From contig JAJYRV010000117.1 of assembly GCA_021793935.1 (NCBI GenBank), positions 1 to 6,446 of the forward strand: a stretch of DNA of 6,446 bases, in the 5' to 3' direction. The translations under genes and the position numbers were made by a program. The DNA is from Actinomycetes bacterium. GTDB lineage: Bacteria > Actinomycetota > Actinomycetes > Actinomycetales > Beutenbergiaceae. Positions 1 to 5,888 of the stretch are shown here, piece after piece. Position 1 is the first letter of the stretch. Each line of letters begins with the position of its first letter. The notes beneath the pieces were generated by a model. The model saw only the letters and a program-made list of their open reading frames with translations. It was not told where the DNA came from and searched no databases.

Positions 1-1887
1 ATCCGCCCCGAGGTGTTCGCACTCGAGGACCTCGGCCTTGCGGGCAACGAGCCCTTCTGCGCTCGTGGGCCCCTGGTCCGGATCGGCATAGACGACGAGG
101 ACGTCTGCCCCCGGCGAAAATTCCGATCCGCTTCCCCACCGGCCGAGCAGTTCGTGCCGTTTATGCTCGGCCCCGATCGCGTCGGTGGAGTTCCCCGAGG
201 ACACGTAGAAGATTCCCGGCTCGTCAAAGCCGGGCACCTCGAGCTCGATGAAGGAGAGGTCCTCGGATTCCTCGCTCAAAGGAGAAAGGAGCAGCTCGCT
301 ATCGAGGGAGGTCGCGCCGAGCAGTTCTTGCGCCGCGGCGGCGCCGTCCTCGCCGCGCTGGTGGTGCGTGCGTTGCTCGAGCAGCCAATCCCGCAGGCGG
401 CGGGTGGACTCGCAGTCGTACCGGTTGTAGTCGGCGAGGTCGGCGAGCGTGGACCGCCACGCCTCCTCGTCCCCGCGTTCACGCGCTCGAACGGCATCTT
501 CATACGCGACGACGGCGGCGCCGCCGTCCGTAACATCCGACGTCCGTAGGTCCTCACCCATGTACAGCGGCTCGAGCGCCTTCAGTCCGTAGGACCGGCT
601 CGAGACGTGAACGCCGGCTTTCACCGTCTCGTACAGGTCGACGAAGAGGCCGGAATCGAGGAGTTCGTTGACCTCCTTCTGCCCCGTGCGATGCCGGCGG
701 GCAAGACGGCGCAGCGTTGCCTGCTCGTAGAACGCAAAGTGGTACACGTGCATGCCCGGGTAGGCCGCGCGGCGCTCGGCGAGATAGTCGAGGAACTGGG
801 TGAAGGCGACCTTCTCCTCGGCCTGGTTCGCCGCCCACATGGCGACGTATTCATTCGTGTCCGCCTCGATATAGCCGAACAGGAACTCCAGGCCCCATTC
901 GAAACGGTTCTTCTCCACCCAGAACGGATCCCCCTCGAAATCGAAGAAGATGTCCCCCGGGTTCGGGTCGGGCAGAGCGGCGAGCGCGGCCGGATTGTGC
1001 ACCGCGGAGAACGGCCCGGTGGGCGGGTCGGTGCGCTCCGGGCGCAACTGCAGTTCGGCGCGGTCGCGGAACCTCGCCCAGGAGAAGGCATCCAGGGTCT
1101 CTGGGGCGGAACTGGTCTGGGCGAGCTCGTCGATGGTCGTGATCCCGGCCCGGCGCAGCGCCTCGCGCGACCCGCGGCGCATTCCCCACACGAGCTGCAC
1201 GTCGCGGTGTTCCTCGGCGGCCGCTCGGCACCTCGCGCAGAACCCGCACGCGGAGATCTCCGGATCCTCCCACGGCCACGGTTCGACCGCCACCAGCGCG
1301 CGGGCGGCGAGGCTCGCGAGCCAGGTGAGGCGGGGGCGAATGACGGCCTGCAGATCGGGCGCGGCGTATTCCTGCCGGCGGTCGTTGTTCAGGTGCAGGT
1401 AGGCCTGGGTGACCGGGCGGCCGGTCGCGGCGCGCAGGGCGTGGGCGTGCCCGCCGAGACGGGCGACATCCCCGGCCCGGGCGAAACGCTCCAGCACCGT
1501 ATCGGCAACGGAGCCGAGCAGGCTGACGGTCGGTGCCGCGTGGAGGAGCACGGCCGGCTCGACGTCAACGAGCACGCTTCCACCCGCGACCGCGCGCAGA
1601 GAACGCAGCTCGTCCAGCGTGCGCTCGTGGTGGGCGCGCAACTCCGCCACGGACTCCCCCCGTGGAGGATCGAGGTGGACGAACATGCGTGAATACCGGC
1701 GCCGGTATTCCGTGCTCACCCGCTCCCGCTGCGCCGACGTGAGAGCGGCGACCCGCTCCGCCATGAACTCACGCTCGGGGGTAGCGGGGAGAAGCCCGCG
1801 AAGTTCGGCGATCTCGCGCACGAGTGCGAATTCACACTGGGAAAGATCGTTGGGAGTGAGGACGACGTGGTCGTCGAGAAGTCGCAC
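1..1887 (-). CDS. TM0106-family RecB-like nuclease (N-terminal part; C-terminus beyond window)
   Basis: The frame is open from a GTG at 1887 to base 1, giving 629 residues with no stop. Residues 1-225 match the RecB-like/Cas4-like N-terminal domain, with one early cysteine (C18) and a C214-x2-C217-x2-C220 cluster, the usual ligands of a 4Fe-4S cluster. Residues 236-260 look like a helix-hairpin-helix segment (REALRRAGITTIDELA). Residues 310-505 form an RNase H-like (DEDD-type, RNase_H_2) domain: PGDIFFDFEGDPFW (D316, E318), VYHFAFYEQATL (E388), LFVDLY (D417) and YNRYDCESTRRL (D491). Residues 510-629 are a poorly conserved linker. In relatives of about 1100-1200 residues a superfamily 1 helicase follows, which would lie left of the window. 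The GTG start is supported by a GAAAGGTGA ribosome site. The family probably processes DNA in the cytoplasm, but its role is not established. Oddly, the PD-(D/E)XK residues of the first domain seem lost (see findings). Family assignment is strong; activity is uncertain. Confidence 0.88.
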   Translation of the reverse strand, partial: MRLLDDHVVLTPNDLSQCEFALVREIAELRGLLPATPEREFMAERVAALTSAQRERVSTEYRRRYSRMFVHLDPPRGESVAELRAHHERTLDELRSLRAVAGGSVLVDVEPAVLLHAAPTVSLLGSVADTVLERFARAGDVARLGGHAHALRAATGRPVTQAYLHLNNDRRQEYAAPDLQAVIRPRLTWLASLAARALVAVEPWPWEDPEISACGFCARCRAAAEEHRDVQLVWGMRRGSREALRRAGITTIDELAQTSSAPETLDAFSWARFRDRAELQLRPERTDPPTGPFSAVHNPAALAALPDPNPGDIFFDFEGDPFWVEKNRFEWGLEFLFGYIEADTNEYVAMWAANQAEEKVAFTQFLDYLAERRAAYPGMHVYHFAFYEQATLRRLARRHRTGQKEVNELLDSGLFVDLYETVKAGVHVSSRSYGLKALEPLYMGEDLRTSDVTDGGAAVVAYEDAVRARERGDEEAWRSTLADLADYNRYDCESTRRLRDWLLEQRTHHQRGEDGAAAAQELLGATSLDSELLLSPLSEESEDLSFIELEVPGFDEPGIFYVSSGNSTDAIGAEHKRHELLGRWGSGSEFSPGADVLVVYADPDQGPTSAEGLVARKAEVLECEHLGAD

Positions 1888-1890
1888 GGT

Positions 1891-1899
1891 TCACCTTTC
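1891..1899 (-). promoter_or_regulatory. Ribosome binding site of the RecB-like nuclease gene
   Basis: On the minus strand GAAAGGTGA precedes the GTG at 1887, with about six bases between AAGG and the start. This favours the GTG over the ATG at 1901, which reads a different frame that lacks family similarity. Confidence 0.6.
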
Positions 1900-1948
1900 A
1901 TCGGCTCCCCCGAGCGTACCCGCGTGCACCGACGCGGACGGACACGCG

Positions 1949-2635
1949 TTAATCGCAGGTCTCGAGCGTAGCGAGCAACTCCGCGGCCTCCGCATCGCTC
2001 ACCCCAAGGTCGTACTTCTCCTTGACGAGCACCTGCTGTACCGCGAAGAAGCACCAGAATCCCTCGTTGTGGGGAAGCCAGGTCGCCGCGTCGTCCGCTC
2101 CCTTCTCCTCATTCACCCAGCCTTGGGTGGGCAGGAGGTTGAGGGGGTCGTTCGCGAAGGCCTGCGCTCGGGAGGGAGACCACTCCGCGGCGCCCTTGCG
2201 CCACGCGTCCGCGAGGGCGACGACGTGGTCGATGTGCACCTCGGCCGAGGTTTCCGGGCCGCGCAAGAATTCGATGTAGTGGCCGGTGTAGGGATCGATG
2301 AACCACCCCGATTCCACCGAGCACTCGTGCCCGCCGCTCATGTCGAGGTCAGAGAGCCAGATCTGCAGCACCTCGTTGCGCGTGTCGCACGGGTGCGGCT
2401 CCAGCGGCTGCCAGGCGGGGCCGAAGAAATCGCGGTCGTAGTCATCCAACGGCAGCGGCGCCACGATGCGCAGCTCCGCCGCGGCCTCGCGGGCGTGTGC
2501 GACGACGTCGCTGGCGACGGGGACGGTCGGTACCTGTGCGACGTGCACCCACCACCGGCCGCCGAGCAGGCCGGCGATGAGCGCCGCGCCGATCACGACG
2601 ACGACTCGCGGCCACGTCAATACCTTCCGTTCCAT
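1949..2635 (-). CDS. Exported/membrane-anchored HNH endonuclease, DUF1524 family
   Basis: This 228-residue protein has a short basic N-terminus (MERK), a hydrophobic segment at residues 11-26, and an extracytoplasmic domain from about residue 35. The domain follows the actinobacterial secreted DUF1524 (GmrSD C-terminal/HNH) pattern: CDTRNEVL (83-90), DPYTG (114-118), VHIDHVVAL with the candidate catalytic H137, AWRKGA (144-149), NDPLNLL (162-168), and N175/K178/DAATWLP (182-188). Four cysteines (C83, C105, C195, C227) could make two disulfides outside the cell. No clear signal-peptidase site is visible, so it may stay anchored. The likely role is a metal-dependent nuclease acting on extracellular or periplasm-side nucleic acid; the substrate is unknown. 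The ATG at 2635 lacks a good ribosome site. An in-frame TTG at 2653, with AGG eight bases upstream, would add six residues. It lies 61 bp upstream of the RecB-like gene on the same strand and may share its transcript. Confidence 0.88.
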   Translation of the reverse strand: MERKVLTWPRVVVVIGAALIAGLLGGRWWVHVAQVPTVPVASDVVAHAREAAAELRIVAPLPLDDYDRDFFGPAWQPLEPHPCDTRNEVLQIWLSDLDMSGGHECSVESGWFIDPYTGHYIEFLRGPETSAEVHIDHVVALADAWRKGAAEWSPSRAQAFANDPLNLLPTQGWVNEEKGADDAATWLPHNEGFWCFFAVQQVLVKEKYDLGVSDAEAAELLATLETCD

Positions 2636-2713
2636 CCCACGAGGGTGCGGCAAACCGGGCGCCTGGGGGCGCGGGGAGAGCGCGGCGGTGGACGGCGCCG
2701 CGCCTGTGCATAA

Positions 2714-2727
2714 CCCGCAATGGCGGG
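2714..2727. other. Small GC hairpin in the divergent intergenic region
   Basis: CCCGC-AATG-GCGGG is a perfect 5-bp stem with a 4-base loop. It would sit in the 5' leader of the DUF1524 gene if transcription starts upstream of it. There is no U-tract on either side, so it is not a standard terminator. The rest of 2636-2844 holds no gene. It contains an A/T-rich patch near 2738-2747, which includes TAAAAT (a 5/6 match to a -10 box on the plus strand) but no matching -35 hexamer. Confidence 0.3.
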
Positions 2728-2797
2728 CGTGAGCGAGAATAAAATTCGGTGCGGCGAACTCCTGGTTCTCGGCCGAACGAATAACGAAAGGCAGGCC

Positions 2798-2826
2798 TTG
2801 CGTAAAGTGGCCAAGCGGGATTTGCT
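2798..2826 (+). promoter_or_regulatory. Weak promoter candidate for the VIT-family gene
   Basis: TTGCGT (2798-2803) and TTTGCT (2821-2826) are separated by 17 bp. Each matches only three of six sigma-70-type consensus bases. If used, transcription would start near 2833 and leave a leader of only about 12 bases before the GTG at 2845, which fits the absence of a Shine-Dalgarno sequence there. The support is spacing and position only. Confidence 0.22.
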
Positions 2827-2844
2827 CTGGCACACTCACCTGAC

Positions 2845-3900
2845 GTGGACATTTCAACCTCGCCGACTAAGGCCCAGATCCGCCGCTGGCGCCGCTACCT
2901 AGCAGAGGAGCGCGCCGAGGCGGCGGTGTACCGGGAGCTCGCGGCGCGCAAGGACGGCGCGGAACGGGAAATCCTGCTGAAGCTCGCCCAGGCGGAAGAT
3001 CGCCACGCGGCCCACTGGGAGAAGCTGCTGGGAGACGACATCGGTCTACCACTGCGCCCGCGCCTCGGCTCCCGGGTGCTCACCTTCCTCGCCGGGAAAT
3101 TCGGATCCGTCTTCGTGCTCACCCTCGCCCAGCGCGCCGAGGCCCGCTCGGAGTACTCCGACGACGAGTTCGCCACCGAGGCGATGGCCGCCGATGAGCA
3201 GATCCACGAAGAGGTGGTGCGCGCGCTCGCGGCGGCGGGGCGGCAGCGGATGTCCGGCACGCTGCGGGCCGCCGTGTTCGGGATGAACGACGGCCTCGTC
3301 TCGAACCTCGCGCTCGTGCTGGGGATCGGCGCCTCGGGGGCGGCGACCTCGACGATCCTGCTCGCCGGGTTCGCGGGCCTGCTCGCCGGCGCGCTGTCGA
3401 TGGGGGCGGGGGAGTACGTCTCGATCCGTTCCCAACGCGAGCTCCTCGCCGCCTCGACCCCGAACCCGGAGGCCTCGGGCGCGTTGGCCGATCTCGACGT
3501 CGAGGTGAACGAACTCGAGCTCATCTACCGCGCCCGAGGGATGAGCGAGGAGGAAGCCAGTGCACACGCGGCCGACATCCTCCAGCGATTGGAGTTCACC
3601 GCTGAGGACGTGGATGACCACGAGGAGATCGGCTCTGCCCCTGCCGCGGCGATCTCCTCGTTCCTGCTGTTCTCCGCCGGGGCGATCGTGCCCGTGCTCC
3701 CGTACCTGTTCGGCCTGAGCGGGCTCGCGGCAGTATTCACCGCTGCCGGGCTCGTGGGGGCCGCGCTGTTGCTCACCGGCGCGGTGGTGGGGGTGCTTTC
3801 CGGGGCCTCACCCATGCGCCGGGCGCTGCGGCAGCTCGCGATCGGTTGGGGCGCGGCTGCCGCCACCTACGCCCTCGGCCTGTTGTTCAACACGAACTGA
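2845..3900 (+). CDS. VIT1/CCC1-family iron/manganese transporter with N-terminal ferritin-like domain
   Basis: This is a 351-residue membrane protein. Residues 15-130 form a four-helix ferritin-like/rubrerythrin-type domain with candidate metal ligands E22/E25/E31, E51-x2-H54, E99/E103 and E118-x2-H121. Residues 140-350 are the VIT1/CCC1 transporter: FGMNDGLVSNLALVLG (145-160) begins the first membrane helix, and LAGALSMGAGEYVSIRSQ (180-197) ends the second. An acidic cytoplasmic stretch (about 200-265) follows, then three more hydrophobic helices (about 268-350). The combination matches the erythrin-VIT1 group, which includes MbfA of rhizobia, where it exports iron and protects against iron and peroxide stress. 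By analogy this protein would move Fe2+ or Mn2+ across the cytoplasmic membrane, with the ferritin-like domain binding the metal. The GTG is the only plausible start, because an in-frame TAA lies upstream at 2803 and no start codon falls between. It has no Shine-Dalgarno sequence. The direction of transport is inferred, not shown. Confidence 0.93.
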   Translation: MDISTSPTKAQIRRWRRYLAEERAEAAVYRELAARKDGAEREILLKLAQAEDRHAAHWEKLLGDDIGLPLRPRLGSRVLTFLAGKFGSVFVLTLAQRAEARSEYSDDEFATEAMAADEQIHEEVVRALAAAGRQRMSGTLRAAVFGMNDGLVSNLALVLGIGASGAATSTILLAGFAGLLAGALSMGAGEYVSIRSQRELLAASTPNPEASGALADLDVEVNELELIYRARGMSEEEASAHAADILQRLEFTAEDVDDHEEIGSAPAAAISSFLLFSAGAIVPVLPYLFGLSGLAAVFTAAGLVGAALLLTGAVVGVLSGASPMRRALRQLAIGWGAAAATYALGLLFNTN

Positions 3901-3903
3901 GCG

Positions 3904-3932
3904 CTCCGGGAATAAAACCCGCCCCGGCGGAG
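3904..3932. terminator. Possible weak terminator region downstream of the VIT-family gene
   Basis: Just after the stop at 3900, CTCCG (3904-3908) pairs with CGGAG (3928-3932). A nested CCGC-CCCG-GCGG hairpin occupies 3919-3930. On the plus strand no U-tract follows. On the minus strand the nested stem is followed by GTTTTATT, so it looks more like a terminator for transcripts coming from the right, antisense to the CarD gene. The stems are short, so the call is tentative. Confidence 0.27.
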
Positions 3933-3934
3933 TT

Positions 3935-3954
3935 GACATAACTAGGATTATGTC
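3935..3954. promoter_or_regulatory. Operator-like perfect inverted repeat upstream of the CarD-family gene
   Basis: GACATAA (3935-3941), six bases, then TTATGTC (3948-3954) is a perfect palindrome with 7-bp arms. It ends 21 bases before the TTG at 3976. TTGACA (3933-3938), a perfect -35 hexamer, overlaps the left arm. TAGGAT (3943-3948), a good actinobacterial -10 hexamer, fills the centre. The two hexamers are only four bases apart, so they cannot form one promoter. The likeliest reading is a -10 at TAGGAT with a start near 3955, under a dimeric regulator bound over it. The regulator is unknown. Confidence 0.5.
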
Positions 3955-3962
3955 GCGCTTTC

Positions 3963-3970
3963 GAAAGGGA
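3963..3970 (+). promoter_or_regulatory. Ribosome binding site that favours the second TTG of the CarD-family gene
   Basis: GAAAGGGA precedes two adjacent TTG codons at 3973 and 3976. The distance from GGG is three bases to the first and six to the second. The second also gives gap-free alignment to known CarD proteins from residue 1. Confidence 0.5.
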
Positions 3971-3975
3971 AGTTG

Positions 3976-4503
3976 TTGCAGTTCACCAAAGGCAAGATCG
4001 TCATCCACCCCCACCACGGGCCCTCCACGGTTCAGGAGATCGCTACCCGCACGATCCGCGGGGAGCGGACGAAATACCTCACCCTCCTCACCCACGAGGG
4101 TGAGATCTCCGTGAGTATGCCAACCGACCGGGCGGAGGAACTCGGGATTCGCCGAGTGATGGACCTTGCGGGTGTGCGCGAAATCTTCGACGTCCTCATG
4201 GATGAGAGTGGACCCCACAACCGGATCTGGTCCCGCCGGTACAAGGACTACACCCAGCGGCTGAACTCCGGGGACGTGGCGACCATCGCGGGGCTCGTGC
4301 GCGACCTGATGCGCCGCAACGAAGAGCGCCGGGTCTCCTACGGGGAGATGGGCGTGCTGCGGGAGGCCCACGCCCTGCTCACCGCGGAACTCGCGTTGAG
4401 CCTGGACCGCACGGCCGAGCAGGTTGCGCAGATGGTGGAGTCGGCGGTGCTCAACGACGTCGCGCCGAAGTTCACCGCCGACGGGCTCGCGCTCGCGAGT
4501 TAG
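3976..4503 (+). CDS. CarD-family RNA polymerase-binding transcription regulator (divergent)
   Basis: The product has 175 residues. Residues 1-58 form the CarD/TRCF RNA polymerase-interacting domain (FTKGKIVIHPHHG, then TRTIRGE), which binds the RNA polymerase beta subunit in relatives. Residues 60-165 form the helical C-terminal DNA-binding domain, with WSRRYK (85-90), SGDV (98-101) and VRDLMRRNEERR (108-119). The protein is collinear without gaps with M. tuberculosis CarD through about residue 141 (from memory). It keeps R25 and W85, the residue that wedges into the promoter minor groove. R47, W112 and K125 of the mycobacterial protein are S47, M112 and M125 here. CarD proteins stabilise open promoter complexes. 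The changes suggest a paralogue with altered strength or targets. The start is TTG at 3976; TTG at 3973 would add one residue. A palindrome lies just upstream. The tail overlaps the convergent NarK2-like gene. The symbol carD is withheld because this may not be the canonical copy. Confidence 0.9.
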   Translation: MQFTKGKIVIHPHHGPSTVQEIATRTIRGERTKYLTLLTHEGEISVSMPTDRAEELGIRRVMDLAGVREIFDVLMDESGPHNRIWSRRYKDYTQRLNSGDVATIAGLVRDLMRRNEERRVSYGEMGVLREAHALLTAELALSLDRTAEQVAQMVESAVLNDVAPKFTADGLALAS

Positions 4504-5888
4504 CCGGGTCGGGGCGCCCCGGGCCGGGCGTAACGCACCCAGGTGATCGCGATGGACAGCACCGCCCAGGCGACGCCGATCCAGTAGAACGTCGTCGGGG
4601 ACATGATCGTCAGGCCCACCCCGAACAGGAACGGACCGAACGCGGCGATCGCCGCCGTCCATCCGATCACCCCGCCGGCCTGGCGGGGCTCGAAGATCAT
4701 CGGCATCTGCTTGAAGGTCGAGGCGTTGCCGATCCCGGAGAAGAAGAAGATGAGCAGCATCCCCCACAGGAACTGGTTGAAATCGCCGGTGAGGGCCTCG
4801 GCGCTGGAGTAGTCCGGCACGAGGGAGGGGATCGTGAAGATGATCGCCCCCACGAGCCCGATCCCGGAGATGAACGTCCAGATCGCCCCGCCCATCCGGT
4901 CGGTGAGCGGGGCGAACAACACCCGCGCGCCCGCGCCGACGAGGGGCCCGAGGAAGACGTAACTGACGACGTCGGGAACGGCGTAGCCCTCGACGAGGAT
5001 CTGGGCGGAGGAGCCGGTTCCGGAGACGATGTTCTCGTTGTTCTGGCCGTAGAGGTTCGCCAGCAGCAGGCCGAACTGGGCGGAGAGGCCGGAGAAGGTG
5101 CCGAACGTCATGATGTACAGCACGGTCATCCACCAGGTGTCCTGGTTCTTGAAGATGTCGAACTGTTGCTTGATGTTCGCCGTGACCGGCACCGAACGCA
5201 GGGCGATGTAGGCCCAGATCGCCACGACGATGATGATCGGCACGTAGACGAGCGCGGAGTTCTGATACCAGACGACGACGTCGCTGCGGCCGGCGAACTC
5301 CATCGTCTGGGAGCCGAGGAACCCGAACATCCCGAAGGTGATGAGCCAGGGGGTGAGCAGCTGCACGAGGGAAACACCGAAGTTTCCGATGCCCGCTTGG
5401 ATGCCCAGGGCGGTCCCCTGCTTGCGCTTGGGGAAGAAGTACGAGGTGGAGGGCATGAACCCGGAGAACGCCCCGCCCCCGATGCCCGAGAGGACCGCCA
5501 GGCCCATCAACCGCCAGTAGGGGACGTCGGGGTTAGTGACCTCGAAGCCCCAGCCCACGACGGGCAGGAGGAGCAGCAGGGTGGTGAGGAAGACGAGTTT
5601 GCGGGTCCCGATCTTCGGTGGCAGCACCATCCACAGCAGCCGCAACACCCCGCCGGAGAGCCCGGGCATCGCCGCCATCCAGTACAGCTGGGACTGGGTG
5701 AAGTCGTAGCCGAGCCCGTTGAGCTTCGGCACGATCGCGCTGGGCAGGAACCACGCCACGAAGCACAGGGTGAGGCTCACCGTGGTGACGGTGAGGGTGT
5801 TCCATGCAAGGCGGGAATCCCATTTCTCGGGATCTTCTGGATCCCAGGATTTGATCCAATCGCCTTCGACCTCAAGTTTGGTTGCCAT
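4500..5888 (-). CDS. narK2: NarK2-like nitrate/nitrite transporter (MFS, NNP family)
   Basis: The product has 462 residues and about twelve membrane helices, the full length expected for the nitrate/nitrite porter family. The cytoplasmic N-terminus carries the familiar WDPEDPEKWD (15-24). The first nitrate signature is at about 134-172 (SGIGGGAFSGFMPSTSYFFP, then GIQAGIGNFG). The second is at about 383-420 (FSGIGNASTFKQMPMIF, then GVIGWTAAIAAFGPF). R83 in helix 2 and R322 in helix 8 (GARVLFAPLTDRMGG) are the substrate arginines corresponding to E. coli NarK R89 and R305. The protein probably exchanges nitrate for nitrite across the cytoplasmic membrane during nitrate respiration. The ATG overlaps the stop of the upstream NarK1-like gene (TAATG). 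A GAGGAAG ribosome site lies inside that gene's last codons. The helix 7-8 loop (about 280-302) is longer than in E. coli NarK. The stop overlaps the convergent CarD-family stop. Assignment to the NarK2 rather than NarK1 type rests on signature details and gene order. Confidence 0.92.
   Translation of the reverse strand: MATKLEVEGDWIKSWDPEDPEKWDSRLAWNTLTVTTVSLTLCFVAWFLPSAIVPKLNGLGYDFTQSQLYWMAAMPGLSGGVLRLLWMVLPPKIGTRKLVFLTTLLLLLPVVGWGFEVTNPDVPYWRLMGLAVLSGIGGGAFSGFMPSTSYFFPKRKQGTALGIQAGIGNFGVSLVQLLTPWLITFGMFGFLGSQTMEFAGRSDVVVWYQNSALVYVPIIIVVAIWAYIALRSVPVTANIKQQFDIFKNQDTWWMTVLYIMTFGTFSGLSAQFGLLLANLYGQNNENIVSGTGSSAQILVEGYAVPDVVSYVFLGPLVGAGARVLFAPLTDRMGGAIWTFISGIGLVGAIIFTIPSLVPDYSSAEALTGDFNQFLWGMLLIFFFSGIGNASTFKQMPMIFEPRQAGGVIGWTAAIAAFGPFLFGVGLTIMSPTTFYWIGVAWAVLSIAITWVRYARPGAPRPG
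4510..4521. repeat. 12-bp GC palindrome at the convergent gene junction
   Basis: CGGGGCGCCCCG is a perfect palindrome inside the last codons of the NarK2-like gene, seven bases after the CarD-family stop. As RNA it could fold into a 4-bp stem with a 4-base loop. No T-run follows on the plus strand. It could serve as a U-less terminator for the CarD-family transcript, but GC-rich coding DNA makes such palindromes by chance. Confidence 0.3.

Noticed and set aside
607..1692. A 361-codon plus-strand open frame opposite the RecB-like gene
   Set aside because: The minus strand encodes a continuous recognisable protein with Fe-S and RNase H-like motifs. The plus frame is low-complexity, rich in R, G, E and V, and resembles no family. 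It is a GC-rich shadow.
1921..1948. CGCGTG ... CACGCG inverted repeat just after the DUF1524 stop, considered as a terminator
   Set aside because: It has only six paired bases, a 16-base loop and no U-tract. CG-rich repeats like this arise often by chance here.
1..2635. The nuclease/helicase plus HNH pair as a new anti-phage defence system
   Set aside because: The DUF1524 protein has an export or anchor segment and cysteines typical of secreted nucleases, unlike cytoplasmic GmrSD. TM0106 proteins are widespread outside defence islands, and no other defence, phage or mobile genes are visible.
1409..2713. A 434-codon plus-strand open frame spanning the RecB-like and DUF1524 genes
   Set aside because: It crosses two genuine minus-strand genes and their gap, changes composition abruptly, and shows no domain. 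It is an antisense shadow.
2738..2748. GAAT-AAA-ATTC mini-palindrome as an operator
   Set aside because: The arms are only four bases, and the symmetry does not extend outward.
3933..3961. TTGACA plus a hexamer 17 bp downstream (CGCTTT) as the CarD-gene promoter
   Set aside because: The downstream hexamer does not resemble a -10 box. TAGGAT, the better -10, is only four bases from TTGACA, so the pair cannot be one standard promoter.
3808..5133. A 441-codon minus-strand open frame overlapping the VIT, CarD and NarK2 genes
   Set aside because: It is antisense to two well-supported plus-strand genes and out of frame with NarK2. Its arginine-rich low-complexity sequence is typical of a shadow frame.
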